From contig JAAEOP010000048.1 of NCBI GenBank assembly GCA_024223125.1, forward strand, positions 1 through 40,054: DNA of 40,054 nt, read 5' to 3'. Positions 25,106-33,204 of this stretch are shown piece after piece; the first letter of the stretch is position 1, and every line of letters begins with the position of its first letter. Under the pieces are notes generated by a model, which did no database searches, was not told where the DNA came from, and saw nothing but the letters and a program-made list of their open reading frames with translations. Source of the DNA: Chloroflexota bacterium (GTDB lineage: Bacteria > Chloroflexota > Anaerolineae > Promineifilales > Promineifilaceae). Position numbers and translations under genes: made by a program.

Positions 25106-25153
25106 GAAGAGAAGAGAAGAGATTGGAGATTCAATCTCCAATCTCCAATCTCA
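25104..25153. repeat. Heptad inverted spacer S10 (GGAGATT words)
   Basis: GAAGAGAAGAGAAGAGATTGGAGATT-type words followed by CAATCTC, CAATCTC, CAATCTC (7-bp steps). It contains the cvpA-like gene's stop at its left edge and ends 12 bp before murC. Confidence 0.8.
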
Positions 25154-25165
25154 TTATTTTTAACG

Positions 25166-26581
25166 ATGAAAAAAGCGATATTCACCCTTAAACCCAATAC
25201 GCACATTCACCTCATCGGCATTGGCGGGTCGGGGATGTCGGCCATTGCGCGGGTATTGTTGGGGCGTGGGTTTGTGGTGTCGGGGTCGGATATGCAGTTG
25301 AGTGAGGTCACTGCCATTTTGCAAAATGAAGGCGCTACGATTTATGAAGGACACAAAACGGAACATATTGCCGGTGCGGAGGCGGTAGTAATGACGTCGG
25401 CGGCCGCAATGACAAATCCAGAGATACAGGCCGCCCAGATGAATGGTATTCCGGTCTTGAAACGGGCTGATTTTTTGGGTTATCTGATGAATGGTTCGAT
25501 TGGTATTGCTGTGGCTGGGACACATGGTAAAACGACAACGACGGGGATGATTGCCCAGATTTTACTGGAAGCGGAAATGGACCCCACCGTGATTTTGGGC
25601 GGGGTGATTCCATCTTTGGGTAGCAACGGCCGTTACGGTGAAGGCGACACTTTTGTCATTGAAGCGGATGAATATGACCATATGTTTTTGGGTCTAAAAC
25701 CAGAGGTAGCCATCATCACCAATATTGAGCATGACCACCCGGACATTTTCCCCACTGCCAAATCATATGAAGAAGCGTATTGTCAATTTGCTGGGCTGCT
25801 GCCAGAAGGCGGGCGGCTGATTCTGTGCGCTGCTGATCCTGGTGTAGCTCGCCTGATGAACAAATCAGATCTGCCTAGGGTGGAAATGACGACTTATGGT
25901 TTGGGCAATGAGGACACACCCAGGCTCACTTTTGAAGCGGTAGATTTACGGGATAATCCACTGGGTGGCACAGATTTTTTGGTGGAAACGGAAGGAGAGA
26001 TGGTAGGTCTGGCCCGTTTACGTGTACCTGGTAGACACAATGTTTTGAATGCCACGGCCGCCATCATTGTCGCTCTGGATTTGGGCATAGATTTTAACGT
26101 TATCAGGACGGCTTTGGCTGCTTTTCATGGTATAAATCGGCGCTTTCAGGTCATTGGAGAAGTGGGCGATGTGACGGTGATTGATGATTATGCTCACCAT
26201 CCCACTGAAATCAAAGTGACGTTGCAAGCTGCCCGACAGCGGTATCCGGGCCGCCGTATTTGGGTGGTGTGGCAGCCACACACATTTAGCCGCACAAAGC
26301 TGCTGCTGGATAAGTTCGCTGCTTGTTTTCAGGAGGCAGACCGGGTGGTGGCGTTGGATATTTACCGCAGCCGGGAAACAGATACGTTGGGAATGGACAC
26401 GGCCGTTGTCCTCCGGGCCATGAACCATCCTCAAGCTGTTCATATTGCAGATCGTTATGAAGCGGCTGTTTACATTTTAGACCGGGTACGTCCTGGCGAT
26501 GTTATCCTGACATTGGGGGCCGGCGACGGCAACGAAGTTGGACAATGGATTTTGCAAGATTTATCGAAAAGGAAATTATAA
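25166..26581 (+). CDS. murC: UDP-MurNAc--L-alanine ligase MurC
   Basis: Joins L-Ala to UDP-MurNAc. The 471-residue protein shows the MurC N-domain IHLIGIGGSGMSAIA (12-26) and SGSD, ATP loop AVAGTHGKTTTTGM, EADEYDHMF, NIEHDHPD and C-domain IDDYAHHPTEIKVTLQAAR, all diagnostic. Length is normal. ATG 25166 follows spacer S10 through TTTTTAACG with no ribosome site. Confidence 0.97.
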   Translation: MKKAIFTLKPNTHIHLIGIGGSGMSAIARVLLGRGFVVSGSDMQLSEVTAILQNEGATIYEGHKTEHIAGAEAVVMTSAAAMTNPEIQAAQMNGIPVLKRADFLGYLMNGSIGIAVAGTHGKTTTTGMIAQILLEAEMDPTVILGGVIPSLGSNGRYGEGDTFVIEADEYDHMFLGLKPEVAIITNIEHDHPDIFPTAKSYEEAYCQFAGLLPEGGRLILCAADPGVARLMNKSDLPRVEMTTYGLGNEDTPRLTFEAVDLRDNPLGGTDFLVETEGEMVGLARLRVPGRHNVLNATAAIIVALDLGIDFNVIRTALAAFHGINRRFQVIGEVGDVTVIDDYAHHPTEIKVTLQAARQRYPGRRIWVVWQPHTFSRTKLLLDKFAACFQEADRVVALDIYRSRETDTLGMDTAVVLRAMNHPQAVHIADRYEAAVYILDRVRPGDVILTLGAGDGNEVGQWILQDLSKRKL

Positions 26582-26644
26582 GTGGATGGTGGCTAGTGGC
26601 TGGTAGCTTATAGTACCAGCAATCAGCAACCAGCAATCAACAAC
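26581..26644. repeat. Heptad inverted spacer S11 (AGTGGCT / AGCAATC words)
   Basis: AGTGGAT, GGTGGCT, AGTGGCT, GGTAGCT, TATAGTACC, AGCAATC, AGCAACC, AGCAATC: strict 7-bp steps. The two arms (GGCTAGTGGCTGGTA and the TACCAGC..CAGC side) are only partly complementary. Confidence 0.75.
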
Positions 26645-26645
26645 T

Positions 26646-27605
26646 ATGAATACAATAACCACCGTGCGTCAATCCGTTTTTAACCTGTTTCAGGAAACCT
26701 TTGGGGATGATTTTCAGATGGAGGTACCCCTGTCCAAATACACATCGGCCAGAGTAGGTGGTCCGGCGCAAATGTTTTTGACAGTGTATAACGCGGCCGA
26801 ACTGCAAAAAGCGGTCGATCTGGCTTACAGCAAACATATCCCGTATTTTATTCTCGGCGGCGGTTCCAATATCTTGGTAGCCGAAGAAGGGGTGCGTGGG
26901 TTGGTGATTATGAACCGGGCTAAATTGGTACATTTCCGGCATACAGGGGCACATGTGGTTTGCACGGCCGAATCTGGAGCAAACCTCTCCTCTCTGGCGC
27001 GACAGTGTATTGGCAAAGGGTTAGGCGGTCTGGAATGGGCGGTCAGTGTGCCGGGCACGGTCGGCGGCGCAGTTGTGGGTAATTCTGGGGCGCATGGTGG
27101 CGCTATGGCAACGACATTGCAAGCAGCAACGGTGTGGGAACCGGGTCGCGGGGTACGCATTTACAATAATCATGAAATGGAGTATGCGTATCGCCACAGT
27201 GTGTTTAAGAAGGAACACGGCCGTGAAATTTCCCGCCGCGTTGTGTTAACGGCCGAATTGGTGATGACGCCGGAACTTGTAGAAGTGTTGGTTGCCCGCG
27301 CCGAAGGGTTTACTGCCCATCGCAAACAAACTCAACCTGGGGGGGCCACTGTTGGCTCTATGTTTAAGAACCCGGAAAATTATTATGCCGGTTATTTAAT
27401 TGAAGCGGCCGGATTGAAAGGGTATTGTGTGGGCGGCGCTCACATCTCGGAAAAACACGCCAACTTTTTTGTGAATGATGAAACCGCCCGCGCTGATGAT
27501 GTTCGCAGCCTGATTGCCGAAGCATGGAATTCGGTACGAGAGCAGTTTGGTGTGGAAATGGATTTGGAAGTGGAGTTGGTGGGTGATTGGGATTTTGATG
27601 GATGA
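26646..27605 (+). CDS. murB: UDP-N-acetylenolpyruvoylglucosamine reductase MurB
   Basis: Reduces enolpyruvyl-UDP-GlcNAc to UDP-MurNAc with NADPH and FAD. The 319-residue protein has the FAD segments SARVGGPAQMFL and FILGGGSNILV, the VPGTVGGAVVGNSGAHGG loop, YRHSVFK, catalytic Ser in GATVGSMFKNP, and a C-terminal ELVG containing the second catalytic Glu. These mark a shorter type II-like MurB. ATG 26646 follows spacer S11 without a ribosome site. Confidence 0.96.
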   Translation: MNTITTVRQSVFNLFQETFGDDFQMEVPLSKYTSARVGGPAQMFLTVYNAAELQKAVDLAYSKHIPYFILGGGSNILVAEEGVRGLVIMNRAKLVHFRHTGAHVVCTAESGANLSSLARQCIGKGLGGLEWAVSVPGTVGGAVVGNSGAHGGAMATTLQAATVWEPGRGVRIYNNHEMEYAYRHSVFKKEHGREISRRVVLTAELVMTPELVEVLVARAEGFTAHRKQTQPGGATVGSMFKNPENYYAGYLIEAAGLKGYCVGGAHISEKHANFFVNDETARADDVRSLIAEAWNSVREQFGVEMDLEVELVGDWDFDG

Positions 27606-27649
27606 TGGACGACGGATAACGGATAATGGATGACGGATGACGGATAATC
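27597..27649 (+). repeat. Heptad spacer S12 (ACGGATA/ATGGATG words), single-armed
   Basis: ATGGATG, ATGGACG, ACGGATA, ACGGATA, ATGGATG, ACGGATG, ACGGATA in exact 7-bp register, with no complementary second arm. It spans the murB stop, and the ddl ATG is itself part of one word. Confidence 0.8.
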
Positions 27650-28764
27650 TTCACACACAAAAAATACGGGTCGGCGTTATCTTCGGCGGCCGTTCTGGCG
27701 AGCATGAAGTGTCGTTGCAGTCGGCCAAGTCGGTGATGCAGGCGTTGGATCCGGAAAAGTATGATGTGGCTCCGATTGGGATTGACAAACACGGCCGTTG
27801 GCTGGCAGGCGATGCGATGGCGGCTTTGACAGAAGGACAGACGCCCCAACCGGCTACATTACTGCCCGATCCCCAATCGGCTAGTTTGATGCAGGTGAAA
27901 GAGGTAGAGAAACGGCCGGTGGGTTTAACGGCCGTGACCCAACTAGACGTTATTTTCCCTGTGTTGCACGGCCCTTATGGTGAAGACGGCACAGTGCAAG
28001 GCTTATTGGAATTGGCAAATTTGCCTTATGTGGGCGCCGGTGTAGTTGGTTCGGCCGTGGGCATGGATAAAGCTATTTTTAAGCAGGTGATGACGGCTTC
28101 GGACTTACCTATCTTGCCCTGGCAACTTGTTTTGAGCAGTGAATGGCGGGCAAACAAAGCGACTGTTTTAGATGTTCTGGAAGCGGAACTCAGCTATCCC
28201 GTTTTCAGTAAACCGGCCAATTTAGGCTCCAGTGTGGGCATTTGTAAATGCAATAATCGGGCTGAATTGGAAGCAGGGTTGGATGAAGCGGCCGTTTATG
28301 ACCGGCGCATTGTTGTTGAGCAAGGCATCAATGCCCGTGAATTGGAAATCTCTGTTTTGGGCAACGACAATCCGGCAGCCAGCGTGGTAGGTGAAATTCG
28401 GCCGCGGCACAATTTTTATGATTATGTGGCTAAATATGTCAGCGATGATTCGGAACTGCTCATTCCCGCACCCATCCCCCCACAATTGGCGGCCGAGGTG
28501 CGAACGTTAGCCATACAGGCGTACCGGGCGATTGATTGCGCCGGACTGGGTCGGATAGATTTATTGCTAGACAAGGATGATGGCAAGTTGTACCTCAATG
28601 AGATCAACACCATCCCCGGTTTTACCAATATCTCTATGTACCCCAAACTGTGGGCAGCCAGCGGCGTTTCCTACAGCGAATTATTGGATAAATTGATTGC
28701 GTTGGCGATTGAGCGGCATGAGGAAAAAGAGAATTTGAAGAAGAGTTTTGAGGTTAGAGATTAG
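27637..28764 (+). CDS. ddl: D-alanine--D-alanine ligase
   Basis: Makes the D-Ala-D-Ala used by MurF. The 375-residue ATP-grasp protein has GVIFGGRSGEHEVSLQSA at 13-30, PVLHGPYGEDGTVQGLLE, the ATP-grasp core with KPANLGSSVGI, and the C-terminal GRIDLLLD and LNEINTIPGFTNISMYPKLW. Tyr in the omega-loop region suggests D-Ala rather than D-Lac specificity, though I cannot assign it firmly. The start lies inside heptad spacer S12 and the last residues (EVRD) plus stop lie in S13. Confidence 0.95.
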   Translation: MTDNLHTQKIRVGVIFGGRSGEHEVSLQSAKSVMQALDPEKYDVAPIGIDKHGRWLAGDAMAALTEGQTPQPATLLPDPQSASLMQVKEVEKRPVGLTAVTQLDVIFPVLHGPYGEDGTVQGLLELANLPYVGAGVVGSAVGMDKAIFKQVMTASDLPILPWQLVLSSEWRANKATVLDVLEAELSYPVFSKPANLGSSVGICKCNNRAELEAGLDEAAVYDRRIVVEQGINARELEISVLGNDNPAASVVGEIRPRHNFYDYVAKYVSDDSELLIPAPIPPQLAAEVRTLAIQAYRAIDCAGLGRIDLLLDKDDGKLYLNEINTIPGFTNISMYPKLWAASGVSYSELLDKLIALAIERHEEKENLKKSFEVRD

Positions 28765-28827
28765 GAGATTGGGAGATTAGGAGATTTTGGAAACGCAATC
28801 TCTAATCTCATAATCTCTCAATCTCAA
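28755..28827. repeat. Heptad inverted spacer S13 (GGAGATT words)
   Basis: GTTAGAGATT, AGGAGATT, GGGAGATT, AGGAGATT, then CAATCTCT, AATCTCAT, AATCTCTC, AATCTCAAG. Long two-arm hairpin. The left arm supplies the ddl stop (GAT TAG). Confidence 0.85.
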
Positions 28828-28835
28828 GTTTGATA

Positions 28836-29738
28836 ATGAGACTAACACGACGATCCGGTAAAAAGCGATTGCGGAAGCAGCCTAAAATGCGGCGGATGGA
28901 TTCGGCTGCTTATGTGGCTCGGCCAAAGCTGCGTGTATCTAAGACGGCTAAGAAGCGGCGGCGACGGAATGCGCGGCGGGTGCATCTGCCTGTAGCCGGT
29001 ATTAAGCAAGTCGTTTTTTCGGCGCGTTGGGTCAGCCTGATTTTGCTGGCGATGGTTGTATTTGCCATCTTTTTAATTGGATCTGACGAGCAGTTTTACT
29101 TGACGACAATTCCGGTAGATGGGTCACATGCTATTCCGGCGACGGAATTGGTTTCGGCCAGCAATCTGGCGGGTATACATATTTTTGCGGCTGATCCAGC
29201 CAAAGCGGCGGCCGGTATTATGGGTGTGCCGGGCGTTCTTTCGGCTACAGTACGCTTGCAATGGCCGAACCGGGTCCATGTTTGGGTGCAAGAAAATTCC
29301 CCCATTGCCGTTTGGGTAGAGAATGGGAATCAGTTTTGGGTAACGCGCTACGGCCGTTTGCTCCCCTCTCGCTCTGAAGCCGTTGGATTGTTGATTATTG
29401 AATCAGAAATGGCAGCCCAACCAACAGGGGAAACGACGGCCGATGAAGAAGCGACTGCGGCCGAAGCAAATGTCGCTTTTGTGCCCCGTGAAGCATTGGC
29501 CGGCGCGCTGCAACTGCGTACACTGCGTCCCAATATTGACCGGCTCTATTATCAGCCGGGTGGTGGGTTGAGTTATCAGGACGGCCGTGGCTGGCGAGCT
29601 TATTTTGGCGTAGGCACAGACATGACCCAAAAGCTGGTCGTGTATGAAACCGTCGTCGAGGAACTATTGGCGCAAGGGATTACTCCTCGATATATCAATG
29701 TGGCGAATCAGGAACGGCCGTTTTATCAGGGGCAATAA
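28836..29738 (+). CDS. ftsQ: Cell division protein FtsQ
   Basis: A 300-residue bitopic division protein: a long basic N-terminus (about residues 1-50, rich in KK/RR), a single membrane helix (about 66-84), a POTRA domain (VDGSHAIPATELVSASNLAG and VPGVLSATVRLQWPNRVHVWVQE) and an FtsQ domain ending in ITPRYINVANQERPFYQ. The POTRA segment is the main support, with the place directly before ftsA. I use ATG 28836 rather than a TTG two codons earlier. No ribosome site is visible after spacer S13. Confidence 0.93.
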   Translation: MRLTRRSGKKRLRKQPKMRRMDSAAYVARPKLRVSKTAKKRRRRNARRVHLPVAGIKQVVFSARWVSLILLAMVVFAIFLIGSDEQFYLTTIPVDGSHAIPATELVSASNLAGIHIFAADPAKAAAGIMGVPGVLSATVRLQWPNRVHVWVQENSPIAVWVENGNQFWVTRYGRLLPSRSEAVGLLIIESEMAAQPTGETTADEEATAAEANVAFVPREALAGALQLRTLRPNIDRLYYQPGGGLSYQDGRGWRAYFGVGTDMTQKLVVYETVVEELLAQGITPRYINVANQERPFYQGQ

Positions 29739-29763
29739 TTGAGTAATTAAGTGATTGAATAAC

Positions 29764-29799
29764 TATGTCTTTTTCCAGCGAAGTCTGGAAAAAGACATA
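29764..29799 (+). terminator. Perfect 15-bp-arm hairpin after ftsQ
   Basis: TATGTCTTTTTCCAG and CTGGAAAAAGACATA are exact complements around CGAAGT. There is no T-tract, so transcription termination is uncertain, but this is the strongest stem in the ftsQ-ftsA gap. Confidence 0.45.
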
Positions 29800-29809
29800 A
29801 TGAATAATG

Positions 29810-29902
29810 GTAACTATTCAGCTTCCAGAGGTGCGACGCACTTGCAAAGAGCAGCGGCATTGACATTACTCTGGGAAAAGTGCGTCGCACCTGTACAGTT
29901 AC
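29810..29902. mobile_element. MITE-like inverted-repeat element, copy 2
   Basis: GTAACT and AGTTAC enclose AGGTGCGACGCACTT (29829-29843) and its exact complement AAGTGCGTCGCACCT (29878-29892). Arrangement and words match the element at 10458-10552 (GTAAC-ATTCA outside, AGGTGC-GCACTT inside), so the two are members of one family. Confidence 0.65.
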
Positions 29903-30030
29903 GAATAATGAACAATTAATTGTGAATTGTGAATGAAATACGGGACGACAACAGTTCACAATTTATTATTCACTATTTTTGCAAAACAATCTAATTACCC
30001 AATTACCAACATAGTAGAGGGTTTTGGAAT

Positions 30031-31245
30031 ATGGCAAACATCATTTTCGGGTTAGACATCGGTACCACAAAAATCTGTGCTGTGGTGGGAGAGGTACGTG
30101 AAGGCCAGTTACAGATTATTGGCCTGGGTATTGCTCCTTCGCGGGGTATGCGTAAAGGCATGGTCATAGATGTGGCTGAAGCTTCGTTGGCTTTGGCGGC
30201 CGCTATTGAGCAGGCAGAACAAACATCTGGCTATGATCTGTCTCAGGCGCTGGTCAGTATGGCCGGGGAACATATTAGTTCCACTAATAATACAGGCATT
30301 GTGTCTATCGGCCGTAATGAGCGGGGCGTAACGGCCGAGGACATTGAAAAAGCGTTGGACATTGCCCAGGCTATCCCTTTGCCCCAAAATCGTGAGATTG
30401 TACATATTATCCCGCGCGGTTACAAGATTGATGATCAGGTAGGCGTCCGCAGCCCCATTGGTATGCACGGTTTCCGGCTGGAAGTTGAAGCGCATATTGT
30501 AACGGCCGATAAACACGCCCTGCTCAACCTGGGCCAATGCTGCCAAAATGTAGGTATTGCCCCGGCCGAATATGTACTCAATGCTCTGGCTTCTGGTGAA
30601 GCGGTATTGGAGCCTAATGAGCTGGAAATGGGGGTTATTGTGGCCGACATCGGTGGCGGCACAACAGACATTGCCCTTTATGCCGAAGGGAAAGCGTGGT
30701 ACACCCGTGTCATCCCCTCCGGCGGCTATCACATCACCAACGACATTGCCATTGGCTTACGCGCCCCGTATGAAGTGGCTGAACAGGTAAAAATTCAATA
30801 TGGCGACTGCCGCCCTCACAAAATTGATTCCGAAAATGTGTTTACGATTGAACCATTTGGCGGCGAGAAGATTCAGGTCGGCCGTCAAGATTTGGCGTAT
30901 GTGATTGAAGCACGGGTAGAAGAGATTTTCCAGATGGTGCTGCAAGATTTGAAGCGCAGTGGGTATGATGGCTTGCTGCCAGCGGGCATTGTATTGACCG
31001 GAGGATCATCACAACTGCGGGGAATTACAGAAATTGCCGAGGATGTCTTAAATGTGCCCGCCCGCGTGGCCCAACCACGTAATCTGTTGGGGATGGTAGA
31101 CCAACTCTATTCACCGGCTTACGCTACCAGCGTGGGACTGCTGCGTTGGGCGATGAGCGATAACCAGATTTACCAACCACGCGGCCATCACCGTGAATGG
31201 GGACAGCGTGTTGGCTCCTTATTAAAGACGTTATTACCAGGATGA
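30031..31245 (+). CDS. ftsA: Cell division protein FtsA
   Basis: Actin-like ATPase that tethers FtsZ to the membrane. The 404-residue protein has the phosphate-1 loop FGLDIGTTKICAVVG (5-19), the 1C subdomain typical of FtsA, phosphate-2 VADIGGGTTDIAL and the adenosine motif GIVLTGGSSQLRG. The C-terminus (QRVGSLLKTLLPG) looks like the amphipathic membrane-targeting helix. It has an AGAGGG ribosome site, unlike many dcw genes here. Lacks perfect ACGGCCGT but has variants. Confidence 0.97.
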   Translation: MANIIFGLDIGTTKICAVVGEVREGQLQIIGLGIAPSRGMRKGMVIDVAEASLALAAAIEQAEQTSGYDLSQALVSMAGEHISSTNNTGIVSIGRNERGVTAEDIEKALDIAQAIPLPQNREIVHIIPRGYKIDDQVGVRSPIGMHGFRLEVEAHIVTADKHALLNLGQCCQNVGIAPAEYVLNALASGEAVLEPNELEMGVIVADIGGGTTDIALYAEGKAWYTRVIPSGGYHITNDIAIGLRAPYEVAEQVKIQYGDCRPHKIDSENVFTIEPFGGEKIQVGRQDLAYVIEARVEEIFQMVLQDLKRSGYDGLLPAGIVLTGGSSQLRGITEIAEDVLNVPARVAQPRNLLGMVDQLYSPAYATSVGLLRWAMSDNQIYQPRGHHREWGQRVGSLLKTLLPG

Positions 31246-31249
31246 TTTG

Positions 31250-31311
31250 AATGCGGATTGTGGATTGCGGATTGGTCATATCAATTGACAACCTGTCATC
31301 CAAATCCGAAG
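31250..31311. repeat. Heptad spacer S15 (ATTGCGG words)
   Basis: ATGCGG, ATTGTGG, ATTGCGG, ATTGGTC in 7-bp steps; the right arm is short (ATCCAAATCCGAAG). It lies between ftsA and ftsZ. A real Shine-Dalgarno site follows it. Confidence 0.65.
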
Positions 31312-31329
31312 TTTAGAGAGGGTGAAGAG

Positions 31330-32493
31330 ATGAACAATAAACAAGGAACAGCAACGTTACAGCGAATGCCAGCCGCAGAAGGCTCCGCTTTAATCCGGGT
31401 GATTGGCGTGGGTGGCGGTGGCAGTAATGGGGTTAATCGCATGATTGCCGAGAATATTGCCGGCGTAGATTTTGTGGCCGTAAATACCGATCAGCAAGCG
31501 CTGCGGGGCAGTAACGCCCGTACGCAGGTAGCCATTGGCGACCGTACCACACGCGGCCTGGGTTCTGGGGGGGATCCTGAAATTGGCTCTAAAGCGGCCG
31601 AAGAATCTTTAGAAGAATTGCACCAGGTTTTGCAGGGGTCGGATATGGTTTTTGTAACGGCCGGTATGGGTGGCGGAACTGGCACAGGAGCGACGCCCAT
31701 CGTAGCTAAAGCAGCCCGCGATGAAGGCGCTTTGACGGTTGGGGTTGTCACCAAACCATTCTCGTTTGAAGGTGGGCAGCGGATGCGAGCGGCCGAGACG
31801 GGCATTGAACGCTTAAAGGAAGAAGTGGATACGTTGATTGTGATTCCCAATGATCGTTTGCTGGAAACGGCCGACCGCCGTATTTCCTTACTGGACTCCT
31901 TCAAGCTGGCTGATGAGGTGCTGCTGCAAGGGGTACAGGGTATTAGCGAGTTAATTACCGTGCCGGGCTTAATTAATCTGGATTTTGCCGATGTAAAAAC
32001 GGTCATGTCTTTGGGTGGCGCCGCTCTGATGGCAGTAGGCTGTGGCGAAGGGGATGAACGCGCTCGCAGTGCGGCCGAAAAAGCGCTGTCCAGCAATTTG
32101 TTGGATGTGACCATTGATGGGGCAAAAGGCATTTTGTTTAATGTAACCGGCGGCCCCGATTTGAGTTTGATGGAGATTAACGAAGCGGCCTCCATCATTC
32201 GAGAAACAGCCCATCCAGACGCCAACCTGTTCTTTGGGGCGGTGATTGATGACAACATGGGCGACGAGGTGCGAATTACTGTGATTGCCACCGGCTTTGA
32301 GCATGGCTCGCCTTTGATGCACCGTATGACACGGTCGGATACACGAGTGATGAGCCGTGAATCTGTCTCTACGAATCGGGTGACTGCACCGCAGCGGCCG
32401 TCGGTTCCCAAACCGCACCAGACATCGAAACCATCTTTCCAACCCAACAACATTGATATTCCCGCCTTTTTGCGTAAACGGGATCAATCTTAA
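31330..32493 (+). CDS. ftsZ: Cell division protein FtsZ
   Basis: Tubulin-like GTPase that forms the division ring. The 387-residue protein has [15 protein letters not shown], the tubulin signature [13 protein letters not shown], the T7 synergy loop [11 protein letters not shown] and the conserved C-terminal peptide DIPAFLRKR that binds FtsA and other partners. I start at ATG 31330 behind GAGAGGGTGAAGAG; an in-frame upstream start would translate spacer S15. Last gene of the dcw cluster. Confidence 0.98.
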   Translation: MNNKQGTATLQRMPAAEGSALIRVIGVGGGGSNGVNRMIAENIAGVDFVAVNTDQQALRGSNARTQVAIGDRTTRGLGSGGDPEIGSKAAEESLEELHQVLQGSDMVFVTAGMGGGTGTGATPIVAKAARDEGALTVGVVTKPFSFEGGQRMRAAETGIERLKEEVDTLIVIPNDRLLETADRRISLLDSFKLADEVLLQGVQGISELITVPGLINLDFADVKTVMSLGGAALMAVGCGEGDERARSAAEKALSSNLLDVTIDGAKGILFNVTGGPDLSLMEINEAASIIRETAHPDANLFFGAVIDDNMGDEVRITVIATGFEHGSPLMHRMTRSDTRVMSRESVSTNRVTAPQRPSVPKPHQTSKPSFQPNNIDIPAFLRKRDQS

Positions 32494-32509
32494 GAAATTG
32501 TGGGGGATA

Positions 32510-32618
32510 GTCATCGTTTCGGCCATTGTCATTCCTGCGAAGGCAGGAATCCATCTTCTTTGAGGATTGGATACCCACCTTCGCGGGTATAACAGTCAAG
32601 GGTGGCCGAAACGATGAC
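32510..32618. mobile_element. REP-containing element with perfect 16-bp terminal inverted repeats, copy 3
   Basis: GTCATCGTTTCGGCCA (32510-32525) and TGGCCGAAACGATGAC (32603-32618) are exact complements. Between them lie both REP hairpins, ATTCCTGC-gaa-GGCAGGAAT and TACCCACC-ttcg-CGGGTA. It sits downstream of ftsZ and could also serve as its transcription end. The full terminal repeats make this the most complete copy. Confidence 0.7.
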
Positions 32619-32655
32619 CAACCTCGAATTGTGGTTTATTAGCTGGTCTATTTTT

Positions 32656-32696
32656 GAGATTGGGAGATTAGGGAGATTAAATCCCTCAATCTCTTT
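32656..32696. repeat. Heptad inverted spacer S16 (GGAGATT words)
   Basis: GAGATTG, GGAGATTA, GGGAGATT, then AATCCCTC, AATCTC. It ends at the extended -10 box of the duplicated gene fragment. Confidence 0.8.
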
Positions 32697-32819
32697 TGTT
32701 ATAATCCCGCGCATGTTTCCATCTTGGACTTTGATTGGTATGGGCGTCACCTTTTTGGGGGCGCTGTTGATGATGTTGTTGGCGTATATCGGCCAGTCGC
32801 CGCGGGTGCTGTTGCGTTT
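32697..32819 (+). repeat. Direct repeat A: duplicated promoter and 5' end of the SH3-like gene
   Basis: 123 bp matching 33650-33772 without gaps; about 13 differences (near 89% identity), most of them synonymous. It holds an extended -10 (TGTTATAAT) and the first 35 or so codons. Homology stops at CGTTT, exactly where the inserted segment begins. Confidence 0.85.
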
Positions 32820-32859
32820 TATTGATCGGAAATTGTTGTCTCTGTGGCTAAACCATTGA
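32713..32859 (+). pseudogene. Truncated 5' copy of the membrane SH3-like protein gene
   Basis: 48 codons. The first 35 match the N-terminus of the gene at 33666 (MFP-WTLIGMGVTFLGALL membrane helix); the remainder (FIDRKLLSLWLNH) reads into the insert and stops. TATAAT at 32700-32705 leaves 7 bp to the ATG, so an mRNA would be leaderless. It might still make a small one-helix membrane peptide, since changes relative to the full copy are mainly synonymous. Confidence 0.7.
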
Positions 32860-33204
32860 GGGTCACGATCAGTTGATTCAGGACGTCCCGCCCAATGAGA
32901 CCCACATCTTCAAAATCTGTCGCTACAGCATCAATACCTCTAATCACAATGTCGCCTGAATGCGAACACGATTCCGATCCCGCTGTTCATTTCCACCAGT
33001 TATGCCGCTCATGCGTACAGAATCCGTATAAGTTGCTTCGATTTTTGCTAGGACTTGTATCGGGATCATTGTGCCATCTGCACCAGAGTCAATCATGGCC
33101 CGGATGACGAGAGGTTCTACGCTTTGGGAGTAGCCATCAACAGTTATTTCGATAATAGGAGCGGGCGGAAGATACTGATGATCGTATTCAAAATGTATAT
33201 TCAT
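32819..33204 (-). pseudogene. Retropepsin-like aspartyl protease, frameshifted
   Basis: The N-terminal 86 codons (33204-32944) include the active-site motif AMIDSGADGTMIP of clan AA aspartic proteases. After a one-base frame change near 32945-32960, a second frame continues as SGDIVIRGIDAVATDF and VGLIGRDVLNQLIVTLNG, the expected C-terminal half with its (I/L)GRD motif, to TAA at 32819-32821. The whole would be about 128 residues, normal for bacterial single-domain retropepsins. ATG overlaps the preceding gene as ATGA. Either a decayed gene or a sequencing error. Confidence 0.75.

Larger units (their letters stand above)
29737..30010. repeat. Composite spacer S14: heptad arms with a hairpin and a MITE-like element nested inside
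   Basis: GAGTAAT, TAAGTGA, TTGAATA on the left (29740-29761) and TCTAATTACCCAATTACC on the right (29990-30010) look like the arms of a heptad spacer. Between them are a perfect 15-bp-arm hairpin (29764-29799), MITE-like copy 2 and a second word block (GAATAAT, GAACAAT, TAATTGT, GAATTGT). No gene. Confidence 0.6.

Noticed and set aside
19549..28827. Heptad blocks as CRISPR arrays
   Set aside because: The units are 7 bp, degenerate and without spacers of uniform length, and no cas genes are present.
31491..32453. 320-codon minus-strand frame opposite ftsZ
   Set aside because: ftsZ is unmistakable on the plus strand and the antisense frame has no motif or ribosome site.
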